Shown here piece after piece: positions 9,001 to 18,969 of a stretch of DNA of 64,000 nt (the first letter of the stretch is position 1; each line of letters opens with the position of its first letter). This DNA comes from Mycosarcoma maydis (lineage: Eukaryota; Basidiomycota; Ustilaginomycetes; Ustilaginales). The DNA lies in the NCBI RefSeq assembly GCF_000328475.2, contig NC_026484.1, positions 124,001-188,000 of the forward strand, in the 5' to 3' direction. Under the pieces are notes generated by a model. It did not search any database. It had not been told where the DNA came from and was given only the letters and a program-made list of their open reading frames with translations. Both the position numbers and the translations under genes were made by a program.

Positions 9001-10381
9001 AGTAGCTGGCGTCAGATCCCAAATGTGATCCGGTGCGCGAGCGATCGCCGAGGTGGCCCATGGGCGAAGTGACGGAGAAGCCAAGCGACGCGAGCATGCT
9101 GGCAGTGGCACGCGCTACTGAGCCAGGAGTGGTTGCAGCAGCATGGCCGGGCGAGGGCAGCTTGGCAGTATCCAGACCTTCCCATATGGCAGCGTCGGTA
9201 GGATTCGCAAACGCCGAGGCTTGCCGGGCTGTATACGGATCGTAGCCGGCCGCCTGTCTACTCAAGCTAAAGCGGGATCCGGAATTGCTGCTGTGGCGTG
9301 TAAGGGATTGACCACCGTAGCGTGGGCTGCCGTGCTCGCTTCTGGACTGGCTCGACTCGGGGCTGGAGGGTTGGTGGAGCTGAGGATGGAGCGCAGCTAC
9401 TGCCGAGTGAACGGGAAGCGGGAAGGGAGTCGAAGCGTACGGGTTAACTGCTCCCCTCCCCATATGAAAATCCGGAGGGTCCATGGAGTTGGCATATTGG
9501 TATGCCGCCACCGAGCTGATGGCAGCCACGGTGGTTGCTGCCGCAGCGGCCTGAGCCTGCGAATCGGCGGCGATGGCAGGATCAATCATGGCGGAAGCAT
9601 CTTCGGGTTGTTCTTGAGCGGTAGCGTGATGGTGACCTGCTGCTGCTGCCGCGGCAGCAGCGGCGGCAGCTGCGACAGCGATGGCATCATGTGTGAGTTG
9701 GTCCGACTGAGGAGCAGGCGGAGGTGGTGTGGGGCCGTTGATACTCTCGGAGCAGAATACGCTCAAATTTGGGGCACCATCTGCAGCAGCCGTATCGGGG
9801 TTACCATTGGCACCATTGGTGGCGGCGGCAGCGGCCGCCTTGGCGGCTTTGGTGGAGCCTTTTGGCCTACCTGGTTTGGCAGCGGTGGAGGATCGTCGGG
9901 GCTTGGAGACCTTGGGTGGGGCTTCTCCCTCTGCGGGTTTTTCGGTTTCGACAGAGCCGTCGAGGTGCAATACGACACGGCATTGTCGCTTATGGCGAGA
10001 GAGGACGTCGCTTCGCGAGAAACCCTTTCCGCAATCGCAGACGAAAGGACGGATGTCGGCATGCCTTCTCTCGTGACGTCTGAGATACTCAAGTCGAGAG
10101 TAGCTGGTGGAGCAGGTGGGGCAAATAAAAGGAGGACCGCTAGGCACGGGGCCACCGGCGACATCAGTGGAAACATCAGCGGCAGCGGCAGCGGCGTCAT
10201 CGTCGTTGTCGTGCTTGCGGTCTTCGTTGGAAGCATTGGATGCAGTCGAGTTGCGCTTCTGGATCTTGCGTGCCGGCCCTGATGGAATGGGTGAGTGTGG
10301 GCGAGAGCGAACCCGACCGTTCTCTGGCTCCGCGGCCGCACCAAAGTAGTCGCTTTGCATGGCGTAAGACTTGTGAGTCAT
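6071..10381 (-). CDS. C2H2 zinc-finger transcription factor with fungal_trans domain
   Basis: A 1436-residue protein from the ATG at 10381. The frame is open 20 codons further up, but only to a TTG that directly follows an in-frame TAG, so a short upstream exon cannot be excluded. Two adjacent fingers lie at about 87-107 (C-x2-C...H-x3-H) and 115-134, the second with the compact C-x1-C...H-x3-C spacing. Then come some 700 residues of low-complexity Ala/Ser/Gln sequence with alanine runs. The C-terminal part (about 900-1400) reads like the fungal-specific transcription factor domain (for example RLSVLALHAQQNLLKHFPV and FRIDTTPGCIAFAMCMLGGH). This layout is that of Adr1/AmdX/Klf1-like nuclear regulators. 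The target genes cannot be deduced, and I give no symbol. Confidence 0.85.
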   Translation of the reverse strand: MTHKSYAMQSDYFGAAAEPENGRVRSRPHSPIPSGPARKIQKRNSTASNASNEDRKHDNDDDAAAAAADVSTDVAGGPVPSGPPFICPTCSTSYSRLEYLRRHERRHADIRPFVCDCGKGFSRSDVLSRHKRQCRVVLHLDGSVETEKPAEGEAPPKVSKPRRSSTAAKPGRPKGSTKAAKAAAAAATNGANGNPDTAAADGAPNLSVFCSESINGPTPPPPAPQSDQLTHDAIAVAAAAAAAAAAAAGHHHATAQEQPEDASAMIDPAIAADSQAQAAAAATTVAAISSVAAYQYANSMDPPDFHMGRGAVNPYASTPFPLPVHSAVAALHPQLHQPSSPESSQSRSEHGSPRYGGQSLTRHSSNSGSRFSLSRQAAGYDPYTARQASAFANPTDAAIWEGLDTAKLPSPGHAAATTPGSVARATASMLASLGFSVTSPMGHLGDRSRTGSHLGSDASYFRSVAPGISGGAGAVYGSNSSNSPAFSFGTSTSSADTGTSSSSHSTSHATAATSMSQGQEASGPTTPKEPVRFSVSTLGPLSPFSNTALNSSMSPYLSAFSNARDTPLVSSPRSQLPTTPGGGLASLDLGGQWTGMRPPSRSVSRHNSLQGINISGHSQSTSPQSDGIAASSKLAKSSSHERFSLSDRTAAADDNDAKSATTSTATTSAATVAEQQATSSMSVSSVAAVPSTSAAASGGRGAITTSAPIQISNSGIDTPSRFVKNESQQYFDGGALSPGPEAFLLRLQGGVQELRAGIHGNEISFLNSHGLPLSSAPLGASQFSTPNWDHSMFSNPSAGSFAAAAAAAAAAASNSMPSAQLSALGWLMSPSIQQLLSVFSTTAGSGKVDTTNASDYFNSKNVTAPETAGLDLTSLEVLPTPLEKALTDVKNPFFIPPDMFRPCYSVQHWSLPPIARLSVLALHAQQNLLKHFPVIHEPTFRIDTTPGCIAFAMCMLGGHEAGRKWWAGEEVIPKSAINIINSHGASESANGLQRLIDNTGPSRLIDEEDGQELVKPIVMGEKSEMLMRAFASRCKSVKDKCSVVQALMLFQSNNFLSSDATTRMVAGVSHGAVVNMARQAGFFDRDAEHAERGMSLTAEDVMQQVLFESVEMCFSYPFFPSYGAEKDDSEKIWRRWAELEGRRRSAFVIYMVDTVAHLDAAVPTLLSTKELAHLPLPMPDHVWRAPTASSWSTALKTHKCLTLDEALQELLSSEANASPLQELLDSPSLYGSHGPFARLAMVLALLRGIIEMLEGRAMRVAKPSSLSQWMRLGDLQSDGNSVPANEAQVTLFKKALSRWRKAWDQDPTCRFASAKKSTSGNGMDSIDDGNVHWANVATATEGKHEWPKELQQTLFTPLTASGATPLSNDALPLYWLAHVLVTHAASNQRLPLRSVEGRMGAPSRNGGYTAVGGGPEMPDFRAMLRFAKNFVTRGEK

Positions 10382-10920
10382 ACGACTCGGTGAAGAGGAC
10401 AGCGCGCCCAGCAGAGAAGAGACGGGCGAGTTGCAGGCCAACTATGGGGCTTGTCAGCCGGAGCCGAGCTTGGGTGGAAGACGAGAAGAGGCCGATTCGT
10501 CGGTCAAAGATGTGATGTAAGTTCAAAGAGACGCTGATGGGTGGCTTTCAACAACAACAACAAAAAGCTGTGACAGCGACAGCTGTGAGACGAATGTATT
10601 GCTGCAAGAGCGACGCCAGTGCCTTAGACGAGGCCAAATGGTCGCTCGTCCAAGCTAAAATGTCATTTGACCCTTGAGATCCAAATGAGGCGAGGGCGTA
10701 TTCGAAGCTATGCGAACGCAGAGGGATGGGACGAAGATGAAGATGCTGTGGTGGATGTGATTGACGATCGGGTGCACAGAAAGCGAAAGAATGAATGCCG
10801 GATGGGTAGGCAAATGTGGTCGGGGGCGAGGGTCTGCAAGTGACACAAAGATGTGGTGAGAGGGAATGTCGAACGGAGAGCTTCTGAGGGTACCAGTTTG
10901 TGGAGGTGAGAAGACAGGCA

Positions 10921-10969
10921 GCCAGCAGCGAGCAACGAGCAGCGAGCGGCGAGCAGCGAACAACAGACA
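10921..10969. repeat. Imperfect 7-bp tandem run (GCGAGCA-like)
   Basis: Successive units GCGAGCA, ACGAGCA, GCGAGCG, GCGAGCA, GCGAACA, ACAGACA keep a 7-base period in the upstream region of the C2H2 regulator gene. Confidence 0.75.
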
Positions 10970-11220
10970 GTCACAGGCCGTAAGGCAGCTCCAAAAAAAA
11001 AAAAAGGGCAGGCTGCAGAGCGCGAGCGGGAAAAGCTCTGAGCATCAAGGATGTCGGCCTCACACGCTCAACTGCTCACCGTGCTCCATGCTCTGTGCTC
11101 CACGGCTCGTCAGCCTTGCGGAGCCAGGTGGAGGCATTGGACCAGTCAAACCACAAACAAAAAAAAAATTAGCAGAAAAAGGAGGAAATTTGGCAGAACA
11201 CGAAACGCGAGAGAAATCCA

Positions 11221-11328
11221 ATCGTGAATCACCAAGCCAAAAGCGTGAATCACGAATCGTGAATCATATATTTAATTATGATCACAACCGTGAGCAGTAC
11301 TCGTGAGTGATTCACAATTCACGATTTG
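11221..11328. repeat. Cluster of GTGAATC/GATTCAC heptamers
   Basis: ATCGTGAATC, GCGTGAATCACGAATCGTGA and TCGTGAGTGATTCACAATTC occur within about 110 bases, mixing direct and inverted copies that could fold into hairpins. A further copy, GCGATTCACGATTTG, follows at about 11370. Confidence 0.85.
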
Positions 11329-12243
11329 CGCTCAGCCAGAGACGACGGCGTCTGGCGCGGCTCATCAGCGATTCACGATTTGTTGCCTCAAAGCCGATCG
11401 TGACTAACTTAGCACAGACAACAGCATCGGTAGATCGCTACGGCACACGCTTGAATGGCAGCGCACAATCCAACAAAGTCGTCAACAAGCCGTTGGCATG
11501 GCTCGAGCGGGTGGACAGCGACCCCACCGAAGCAAGCAAGCCAGTCAATCAGTAAGCCATTCGTGACTTGCAAGCCAAATCCACACCGGTCTGTGATTTC
11601 GGCCTGCACTTGTCCATTCAAGCCAAGCCACTCACGACCTGCGTTTCGTAAGCAACGCGCTACCCGATTCGTCCATATAGAATCACAGTCGTGAATGATT
11701 CTGAATTTGAAATCCATCTGGTATTCAGTGATTGTTCTGTGTTTCGTGCGAATTTGCAACGGCTGTAAGCGTCGATGGCGGTCTCAGAAAGAGGGCCTTC
11801 TGCCTGCCAATTGAACACTGACGAGGACTCTCAATCACGAATCGTGAATGTCTGACCAAGACGCTCGCCAACGCTTTGCGCAGGCCATCTGTCTTCTACT
11901 CCCGCTCATAATTCAAGACGACTCAAATTGCGACAGATCGGCAGGTCATGCGGACCCTTCTTTCGACGTAGCGCTCCGTGCTATGGCCTTGGCCTGGTTC
12001 GTTGGCTGCCAGAGGAACAGTGAATCAGTGAATGTGGCGCAGGAGCAGCAGCAGCTTGTCCTGGTCAGTGTGATTATTTTCCACGACAGATTGTATCGCA
12101 CGAAATAAAGATTTGCAAAGCCGACTCCCGAGTCGTTGCTGCAGCTGTGTAGGGTCCACCACAACCAACACCATGACGCTCGAGTTCAGCACTCTCGTTC
12201 CTCCATCATCTTGCATCACACACACCTTGCTGCCTCGCTTGCC

Positions 12244-13063
12244 ATGGCATCCACTTCAACAGCCTCCCAGCCATGGGACGTCTTACGGCGGAACACGCGC
12301 AATCTCGAATCAGCCATCGATGCACGCCTTACCACCTATTCGCAACTCGCCTCTAAAATCGCACGCGCTGCGGATCACACAACGCTCGACATGACGGGTG
12401 CCGGATCCTCGTCTGCATCTGAAACCCGGGAGCACAGCGAGCATGTCGAGTTGGAAACTGAGCTGGAATCGCTGATCAACGAGCTCTCGAATTCGGTCGA
12501 TGCTCTGACAGCCAAACTTGACGATCCTGCGATCCCACCGACCACGCCACAACTGCACGCGGTTCAGCGACATCGAGAATTGCTCTTCGACTTTACGCGC
12601 GACTTTCGTCGGTCCCAAACCAACGTTCGACACGCCATCGATCGTAGAGATCTACTGGGTAACGTTCAGGGAGATATCGACGCGTATAAAGCGGCTCATG
12701 CATCCGATGCAGATGCTCTGCTTGCCGAGAGAGCAAGAATCGACAACTCACACGGCATGATCGATCGTACCCTAGAGTATGTAGCGCTCCCTTGGTCAAA
12801 TCCTTCCCCCTCCGACACTCACTTACATTGCCCTCTTTCACATCACCTCACACAGACAAGCATACGCAACACGTGCCGACTTCGCAGATCAACGCTCCAC
12901 CCTCCAAGCCATTTCCACTCGAATGTCTTCCTCCGCAGCCCAAGTTCCCGGCCTCAACTCCATCATCACGCTCATCGGTAGAAGAAAAACAAGGGATAGC
13001 GTCATCATGGGCTGCTTGATCGGTACTCTCACCGTGCTGCTTCTCAAGTTCGCCCTTGGCTGA
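12244..13063 (+). CDS. GOS1: Golgi SNARE Gos1 (GOSR1/GS28 type)
   Basis: Two exons, 12244-12776 and 12856-13063, joined over a 79-base intron (donor GTATGT, acceptor CACAG), give 246 residues, the usual length for Gos1. The start at the third Met-like position of the open stretch is chosen because MASTSTASQPWDVLRRNT matches the family N-terminus; the upstream in-frame extension begins with TTG only. The N-terminal half is a helical Habc-like region. The SNARE part contains the family signature: QAYATRADFADQRSTL, then VPGLNSII, then a single C-terminal membrane anchor (about 224-246, ending LLLKFALG). Gos1 is a Qb-SNARE for intra-Golgi and ER-Golgi fusion. The frame read through the intron ends in nonsense, which supports the splice. 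Confidence 0.93.
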
Positions 13064-13330
13064 CCTGCGCAGGCTTGACTTGTCTCTCTTCCATCCTCAC
13101 ATGCCAACAAAACCGTAGACTCCCGCCTGAATCAAATATCTCACTCGCAGAGTGGCTCTTTCAATGTCAATTGAGCCGCAAAAGAAAGACAGTGCACAAT
13201 GGAGAGCAAACCATTGGTATGAGAAGCAAAACGTACATTTTGGGCAAGTCGAAATCGAATCTGCCATCTTGCATCGCAAGATGGAGGAAGCATCCGCCCG
13301 TTCACTTCAATAGAGAAGCTCGCGTATGAG

Positions 13331-16300
13331 TCACAACTCCTCGTCCTCTTCTTTGATCTGCGACGGCTTCAGCATACCCGGTACGGTGGCCGCCTTCTCG
13401 CGCTCTGCGGCTGCTTTTCGCTGCGCCTCAGCCTCCCTGTCCTCAGCAAACAGGTCCGCGTTGTCCGAGGCACCTGTGTTACCGCCAAACATTTCGCGCG
13501 ACGTGATCAGGAAGTCACGCAGATGCAGTTTGTACGCAATCAGGTCGCTCGAGTGCATACAGAGACCGTTGACAAACGACTCGACGTACTCAGCCTGCAT
13601 ATGCGGGAAGGCAGTGCGCAGCAGGTTGGTCGTGTACTGTCGGATGAAGAGCCGGTTGTTCATGTTAGGATCCGGCTGCGTCGATGGATCCCACAGCGGT
13701 GCCGTAACCCGGTCTGTCTCGATGAGCTCAAAGATACGTGCCAGCAAAATGCACTGCGTCTTGAAGCCGCTCTTGTGGTCCGAGTCGGTAAGCACAAAAA
13801 AGATGTCCTGGATAATGTTCAGCAGGTACTGCTGGTAGAAGCCGTTGGCCACTTCGAGCGGCGATCCAGAAATGTTGGTGAGAAGTTCGAGACAGATGTT
13901 GAGACCCGTGTCAGCAATGTCACGCATGGTATGCTTGATGGCCCAGATGATGCTGTCCATGGTTAACTTGAACTTGGGTGGGGGCAGCTCGAGCAACGCG
14001 GGGAAGCAGTACAGGTTGATGGCACGCAGCAGCTTGAAGAAGCCAACACGGTGCTCAGGAAACTCGGCGAAATCCTGGTTGATCATGTTGAGCGTGGGCT
14101 CAAACACAGCATCGAGGATGGGTGCAATCTTGTCCGTCAACAAGCCTTGCAGGCGCGACGTGATGGTGGCCATGACGTTGAGCACCTCGGCGTCTCGTGC
14201 AGCAGGTACGTTGTGGTTGTAGTCGCCGAGGATGGCATCGAGCAAGGATGGGATCAGATTCGTGTTGACCGATTCGAGGTCCTCGGCACGCTTGACGTAT
14301 GTCTCGACAAGGCGCAGAATCTCCTTTTTGATGGTGCGCAGGCCACGTACCATGGGTGTCTTGGTAGCGATCAGGCCTTCAGCTTCGACCTTGGCGCTGA
14401 TGATGCCACTGACGCTGCGGTAGAGTGCAAGCATGTCGAGGTAGATGCGGCCAATTTGGGGTAGGAAGAAGGTGCCTATGGAGACGCAGGCAGAGACGTT
14501 GGTCTTGAGCACATTGGACAGAATCTTGATGTTCTCGGGACTGCTGAGCACATCGACGTTGTTGTGCGCCTGCTGCATAAGGTTGTCCCATGCGCTGTTG
14601 GGCAGCTCCATTAGCTTGGCGATAAGACGCTCCTGCGTGGGACGGTTGGGCTGTGCCGCGATCATGTAGCCGACCGCCTCGTAGAAGGTGTGTACCTGCA
14701 ACGGCGAGAGGTCCAGCGTGATGCGGTGCAAGTTGCGCAAGATCTCGTCGATAAAGGGCTCCTGCTCGCCCGCCTGTTGGATGACAAAGTGGCGACGACA
14801 CTTTTGTGCGATCTTGATGTAAGTATCGCATGCCATGTCCTGGACACCTTCATGGCTCTCGTGCATAAACTCAAAGTTCTTGTTGACCACAGTCTTGAGG
14901 AACTTCCAGTGTGCCTTGAGGAAGCGCGGATACTGGCCGACAATGTACATGATGTTGGAAGCGACGACAGCCTTGTTGTCCTTGCCTCGCTTCATCTCGC
15001 AGAGCCCGAGGAGGTCCTTGATGACGGTAACGAGGAAGCGCTTCTCGGTCTCTTCGTTCATGGCGCCCGAGATGGAACCGATGGCCCAGCAGAGCGTGTT
15101 GAGGTTGGCCCACGACCATTCGGAGCCATCGACCTGCTTAGCAAGCTTTTCAGTCATGATGTTTTCGGTATCGAGCACGTCAAGATGGGTGAGGTAGACG
15201 AGCACCTCGCGCATGCTCTTGTACAGTACAATGGTGTCGCTCTCCTTCATAAACTCGCGGACGATCTCGCCCTCGTCGTTTTCGACGATGAGCACCTCCT
15301 CGGGCTTGACCATGCGCTCGATCATGACGAGCCTCAAGTTGGAGAGGATGTCTGCGTAGATGTTTTTGCGCAGATTGGCCGAGCTTGCGTTGGAGACGCC
15401 GTTGCCGAGATTCAGACCGAGAAGCGGGTTCATCTCGGCGATGGGCTGCGACTGCTGTTCCTCGTAGAGCTCGCTGACGAGCTTGGACCAGTATTCGAGA
15501 CAGATCTTGAAGACTTCACGCTCGGGCACCTGCGATACCTTGATGAGATACATGTGGGCGTTGAGAAGAACGTCCTTGTTCTCTGGGTTTTCGACTAATC
15601 TGAGGTGGGCAGTCAGGAAGTTGCAGAGGAAAAGCGCGAGATTGAGCACAAGCTCCTGTTCCGAGTCGGCGCTGGTCTCGTAGGCGGCTGCAATGTTGGT
15701 GGCGGGCGGGATCATGCGGTTGACCGAAGTCATGACCATGTTAAAGAGAACGACAAACTTGGGGTCGTACTCTGCGCCGACATTGAGGTTGGCGATCTCG
15801 GAGAGACACTTGAGCGTGACGTTGCGGAACTCGGCGACTTCAAGGAAGCGGCCAATGAGATTGTCGATGACGTTGGTCTCAAAGATGTAGCCAAGTGGGA
15901 TCCAGTTGAGGAAGCGCAGCATGGTCTCGAGGGTGGCCTTGATGAGGCTAGGCTTCTGCGCCTTTTCGAGCACCTCGGAGCAGAGCTGGAAGACTTCGCC
16001 GAATTCGCCGCACATCTGGTTCTTGAGCGATTTGGTCTTGGAGATGGTCATCTGTTCTGCCGAGTAGTCAAAAATTTCTTCAGAGAGCAGGCGAAGGATG
16101 GCCATGTTGTTTTCGCAGATGGAGAGGGAGCCCTTGGAAGAGGAGACGATCTCGGGGATAAACGAGGGCCAGTTGTGGGGCCACTCCTGTTTGAGAATCT
16201 GGATAAGGGTAGTGTTGAGCTTGCCGAGATAAGTGCGTTCTCGCTTGAGGTTGGCCTCGTCGGACGAATGCTGGATGATCATCTCGACGATAAAGTTGCG

Positions 16301-16570
16301 GATGCCCTGCTGCTGGTCCTCGGGGAGCACCTTCCACCGTGTCGAGATGAGCTTATCGAGAATCTGCAAGGAAATGTATTTGGTCTGCGGCGAAGAGCTC
16401 TGCTGAAGAATGACGGGCACACGCTGCCAGGCATCAGGGTGTTCTTGAAACTGAGCAAGCGTCTGCTGCGCCATCCTCTGCTGCTGACCGGCACCAGTGT
16501 ACATGGCGGCTACGACATTGTCCAAGAGACCGATGTCAAGGTCCTTGTCAAAGTCCAAGATTCCCTCCAT
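13331..16570 (-). CDS. CRM1: Exportin-1 / CRM1 nuclear export receptor
   Basis: A 1079-residue protein from the ATG at 16570 (MEGILDFDKDLDI); the 41 codons above it lack similarity to the family. Its length is that of Crm1/Xpo1. It has an importin-beta N-terminal region (about 35-100) with HEAT repeats throughout, and the highly conserved central block KRGKDNKAVVASNIMYIVG. It carries proteins with leucine-rich export signals out of the nucleus together with Ran-GTP. Residue 524 in DLLGLCEMKRGK is a cysteine, the position whose alkylation makes Crm1 sensitive to leptomycin B in animals and fission yeast; budding yeast has threonine there. The C-terminal acidic tail (KEEDEEL) is present. The gene converges with GOS1, with 267 bases between the stops. 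Confidence 0.96.
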   Translation of the reverse strand: MEGILDFDKDLDIGLLDNVVAAMYTGAGQQQRMAQQTLAQFQEHPDAWQRVPVILQQSSSPQTKYISLQILDKLISTRWKVLPEDQQQGIRNFIVEMIIQHSSDEANLKRERTYLGKLNTTLIQILKQEWPHNWPSFIPEIVSSSKGSLSICENNMAILRLLSEEIFDYSAEQMTISKTKSLKNQMCGEFGEVFQLCSEVLEKAQKPSLIKATLETMLRFLNWIPLGYIFETNVIDNLIGRFLEVAEFRNVTLKCLSEIANLNVGAEYDPKFVVLFNMVMTSVNRMIPPATNIAAAYETSADSEQELVLNLALFLCNFLTAHLRLVENPENKDVLLNAHMYLIKVSQVPEREVFKICLEYWSKLVSELYEEQQSQPIAEMNPLLGLNLGNGVSNASSANLRKNIYADILSNLRLVMIERMVKPEEVLIVENDEGEIVREFMKESDTIVLYKSMREVLVYLTHLDVLDTENIMTEKLAKQVDGSEWSWANLNTLCWAIGSISGAMNEETEKRFLVTVIKDLLGLCEMKRGKDNKAVVASNIMYIVGQYPRFLKAHWKFLKTVVNKNFEFMHESHEGVQDMACDTYIKIAQKCRRHFVIQQAGEQEPFIDEILRNLHRITLDLSPLQVHTFYEAVGYMIAAQPNRPTQERLIAKLMELPNSAWDNLMQQAHNNVDVLSSPENIKILSNVLKTNVSACVSIGTFFLPQIGRIYLDMLALYRSVSGIISAKVEAEGLIATKTPMVRGLRTIKKEILRLVETYVKRAEDLESVNTNLIPSLLDAILGDYNHNVPAARDAEVLNVMATITSRLQGLLTDKIAPILDAVFEPTLNMINQDFAEFPEHRVGFFKLLRAINLYCFPALLELPPPKFKLTMDSIIWAIKHTMRDIADTGLNICLELLTNISGSPLEVANGFYQQYLLNIIQDIFFVLTDSDHKSGFKTQCILLARIFELIETDRVTAPLWDPSTQPDPNMNNRLFIRQYTTNLLRTAFPHMQAEYVESFVNGLCMHSSDLIAYKLHLRDFLITSREMFGGNTGASDNADLFAEDREAEAQRKAAAEREKAATVPGMLKPSQIKEEDEEL

Positions 16571-17315
16571 GGTGAAGTGTGCCGAGGCGAGCGATCCAGA
16601 ATCAAGAAGGCACGGAGATACAAGCGGCAAAGGGGCCGCAGCGTCGAATGGACAGACGTGGGCAACAGAGCAAAGACGATGCACGCGCGTCAAGTGGAGG
16701 ATGGTCGAAAGGTGGGCAGCAAGAGCGATGTCACGCGCAACCGAGCACGATCAGGATGGTGTCAAACTTGCTTCTGTCGCTTCGTCGGCCCAATTGCAAT
16801 GGTAGCAGGAAGTGGTCCGGCGAAATCGGGTGTAGCGTCCAAGTACAGGCTATAACGCCCGAACCGAACCGAAATGGGTCTGCTTCAACGAGGGAGAGAA
16901 AATATACTCGATGAATATATCGCGCGGCTACAAGAGAGCAAGCTTTATGGCGCGCTATGCGGAAAAGTTGATGGACGACGGTGTGAAAGGAGAAGGTGGT
17001 GTAGTGAAAGATGAAGAAAAGAGCAATGGTGGAGGCTCAGTGCCAAGATGAACATCAGACCGACGGACGCGCCATGGACCGAGCGAAAGGAACACCAAAC
17101 AGACACGCACACAGCCTCTCTGATTCACGATTCTTTCATGTCTGTCTCTGTCTCTGTTCTCCTTCTCAGTCTCTGCCTGCCATTTTCGATCCGTGAGCTG
17201 CACAACAAACAATTATTGTTCAGCATTTTCTGGCGCTTTCCAACCAGCCAACCAGCAAGCAAGCACGCGCTCCAGCTCAGTTCTGTCTGGCATTCGTTCG
17301 ATTTACGTTGTTCCC

Positions 17316-17586
17316 GATTCGTGATTCACGATTTGTTGATTTTTTCACCTTTTTCGTGATTTCCACTCCGACCAAATCTACACCTCATCGATCTCACATT
17401 CTTCGACAGTTGTCCGTGGCTGTGGGCAATGGGCAGTGGGCGCTGAATAACCCCGAGTGATATATCTTGGTCCGTTCTGCTTTGCCTTGATAGCCGACCG
17501 ACATCCAGCTTGGCCGCGTTACATGTTTGAAAGCGCGGCGACCTTCACGCTTGGGATCTAGATTCACGATTCACGAATCACGATAA
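17316..17586. repeat. Heptamer clusters (GATTCGTGATTCACGATT type)
   Basis: GATTCGTGATTCACGATTT at 17316-17334 and GATTCACGATTCACGAATCA, followed by CGAT, at 17561-17585. Both mix direct and inverted GTGAATC heptamers. Confidence 0.85.
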
Positions 17587-17902
17587 CGATTAGTCAACGT
17601 CGGCTCGGTTTGATCCGTGACCGAACATGCGCTGAGCGAAACTCACGACTCGTGACTCGTGACTGGTTCATCACGGTGATGCAACGGTGATGCAACGAGC
17701 AGGCTTCCTCCTCACAAACAGGGCGCATTGACTGGTCGCCGAGCTCAGAGATGAACAATACAGACTCGTGATTCCAGCAAGATCGTTCGAGCTTCATGTG
17801 TGCATGTCTTCGTGCGAATACAAAGCCGGGCCCAAGAACGGGGTAGAACCCACAAAGACAACAAGCGCCATGTTAGACCGGACAACATCCACAGAAAATG
17901 AC

Positions 17903-17934
17903 AATCGTGAATCACGACTCGTGAATCGTGAATG
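17903..17934. repeat. Heptamer cluster, four units
   Basis: AATCGTGAATCACGACTCGT continues as GAATCGTGAATG: four GTGAATC/GTGACTC-like heptamers in mixed orientation. Confidence 0.85.
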
Positions 17935-18003
17935 ACCCACCTCCCGTGTCTTTTATGTTTTTCGAGCGGACGAATCAGCGAAGGCGTACGGTGAGAACGT
18001 GCG

Positions 18004-18009
18004 CACGTG
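18004..18009. promoter_or_regulatory. CACGTG E-box, possible Pho4/NUC-1 site upstream of PHO81
   Basis: A palindromic CACGTG lies about 960 bases before the PHO81 start codon. Pho4 and its relative NUC-1 bind this core, and yeast PHO81 is itself a Pho4 target. One site at this distance is only suggestive, since the hexamer also arises by chance and is bound by other bHLH proteins. Confidence 0.25.
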
Positions 18010-18896
18010 TTGGCAGTAGCCTCTCCGCAACGTACATCGAATGGTACCCACACTCTGACTCACAAATCAGTTTTACTTATTCAGGTGGACTTGCGCCAGG
18101 TCGTCTGCAGTACCAACTGCGTATTGCTTACATCTTTTCCCCCTCCCTTTTTTTCCTTTTAATTGGGGACTGCTGATGACTGTCGCCACCCAGTGTTCGA
18201 TATGACAATGCTGAAGATCCAGCAGGAACGAAGAGTGCGCAAAGAGTGGATCGAGTAGACAAGGAAAGAAGCTGCCAAAGGAGAGCAGGGAAAAAAGCAC
18301 GGCAGAAGGCATCCTGTTTGTCCAGATGGCTGCTCTCCAGCCTGCTTGAACTCGTACATTCGTGATTCGTGATTTGCCAAAGTAAGCAAGCCGTGTCGGC
18401 CGACGGAGCGGAGCTGCTTGGCTACGTGCAGCGAAATTTGAGCCGCGCCCGTGCGTTGCGCTAGCGTGTAGGTTGGTGTGAGTTGGTCTGTTGTTCACGT
18501 CTGCTTTTGTCGTAGCTACGCTTGCTGATCAGCATGCCACCACCATCCGACATCGCTCATCGCTCATCGCTGGCATCGTGCGGTCCAAGGAACCACTCGA
18601 TCTCTTATTCTCTCTCTTTTTCAGCAAGGCGCCGCCGTTTCCAGCCTTGAAAAGAGCAAGTCATCGGTTGCTCCGAGATCCATCCATCGGTACAGCCGCC
18701 TGCTTCCAAGGGACTGGACTCGAAACCTCGCTCTCCATCTAGCCAGCCATGGACCTCGTATAACGGCGCATCGCTGCCACAAGTAGATTGAAACGAGAAA
18801 GCTTTGCCACTGATCCGAGTCGCTCTTGCTTGTATTCGCCCGCGACAAGTGCCTCGCTGCCGCTGCTCGTGGCAGTTACCAACTCTGTTGCACATC

Positions 18897-18925
18897 TCTT
18901 CCGAGCTCTTCCGAGCTCTTCCGAC
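18897..18925 (+). repeat. Threefold CTCTTCCGAG direct repeat before PHO81
   Basis: Three 10-base copies (the last one ends CTCTTCCGA) lie 45-73 bases upstream of the PHO81 ATG, probably in its 5' leader. Function unknown. Confidence 0.8.
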
Positions 18926-18969
18926 GTTCAAGTATCGCTGACCACTCATCGGCTGCACCATAGCCCAAG

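Larger units (their letters stand above)
10382..12243. other. Divergent intergenic region between the C2H2 regulator and GOS1
   Basis: About 1.86 kb serving as upstream region for both flanking genes. It holds a GCGAGCA heptamer run, a 13-A tract at 10993-11005 and the heptamer cluster at 11221-11328, with another short copy near 11838. No protein-coding frame stands out. Confidence 0.6.
16571..18969. other. Divergent intergenic region between CRM1 and PHO81
   Basis: About 2.4 kb without a convincing gene. It holds at least five heptamer clusters (near 17316, 17561, 17644, 17903 and 18360), a CACGTG at 18004 and a threefold CTCTTCCGAG direct repeat just ahead of the PHO81 start. Long 5' leaders for either neighbour are possible. 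Confidence 0.6.

Noticed and set aside
9143..10282. Plus-strand 379-codon frame, Gly-rich
   Set aside because: It lies opposite the Ala/Ser-rich part of the C2H2 regulator; the Gly/Ser richness is the complement of that low-complexity sequence.
12113..12394. Alternative small gene overlapping the start of GOS1
   Set aside because: It is out of frame with the SNARE sequence and has no recognisable features.
14690..16855. Two long plus-strand frames (302 and 416 codons) opposite CRM1
   Set aside because: They are antisense shadows of a highly conserved exportin frame, start at non-ATG or arbitrary codons and have composition typical of the complement of biased codons.
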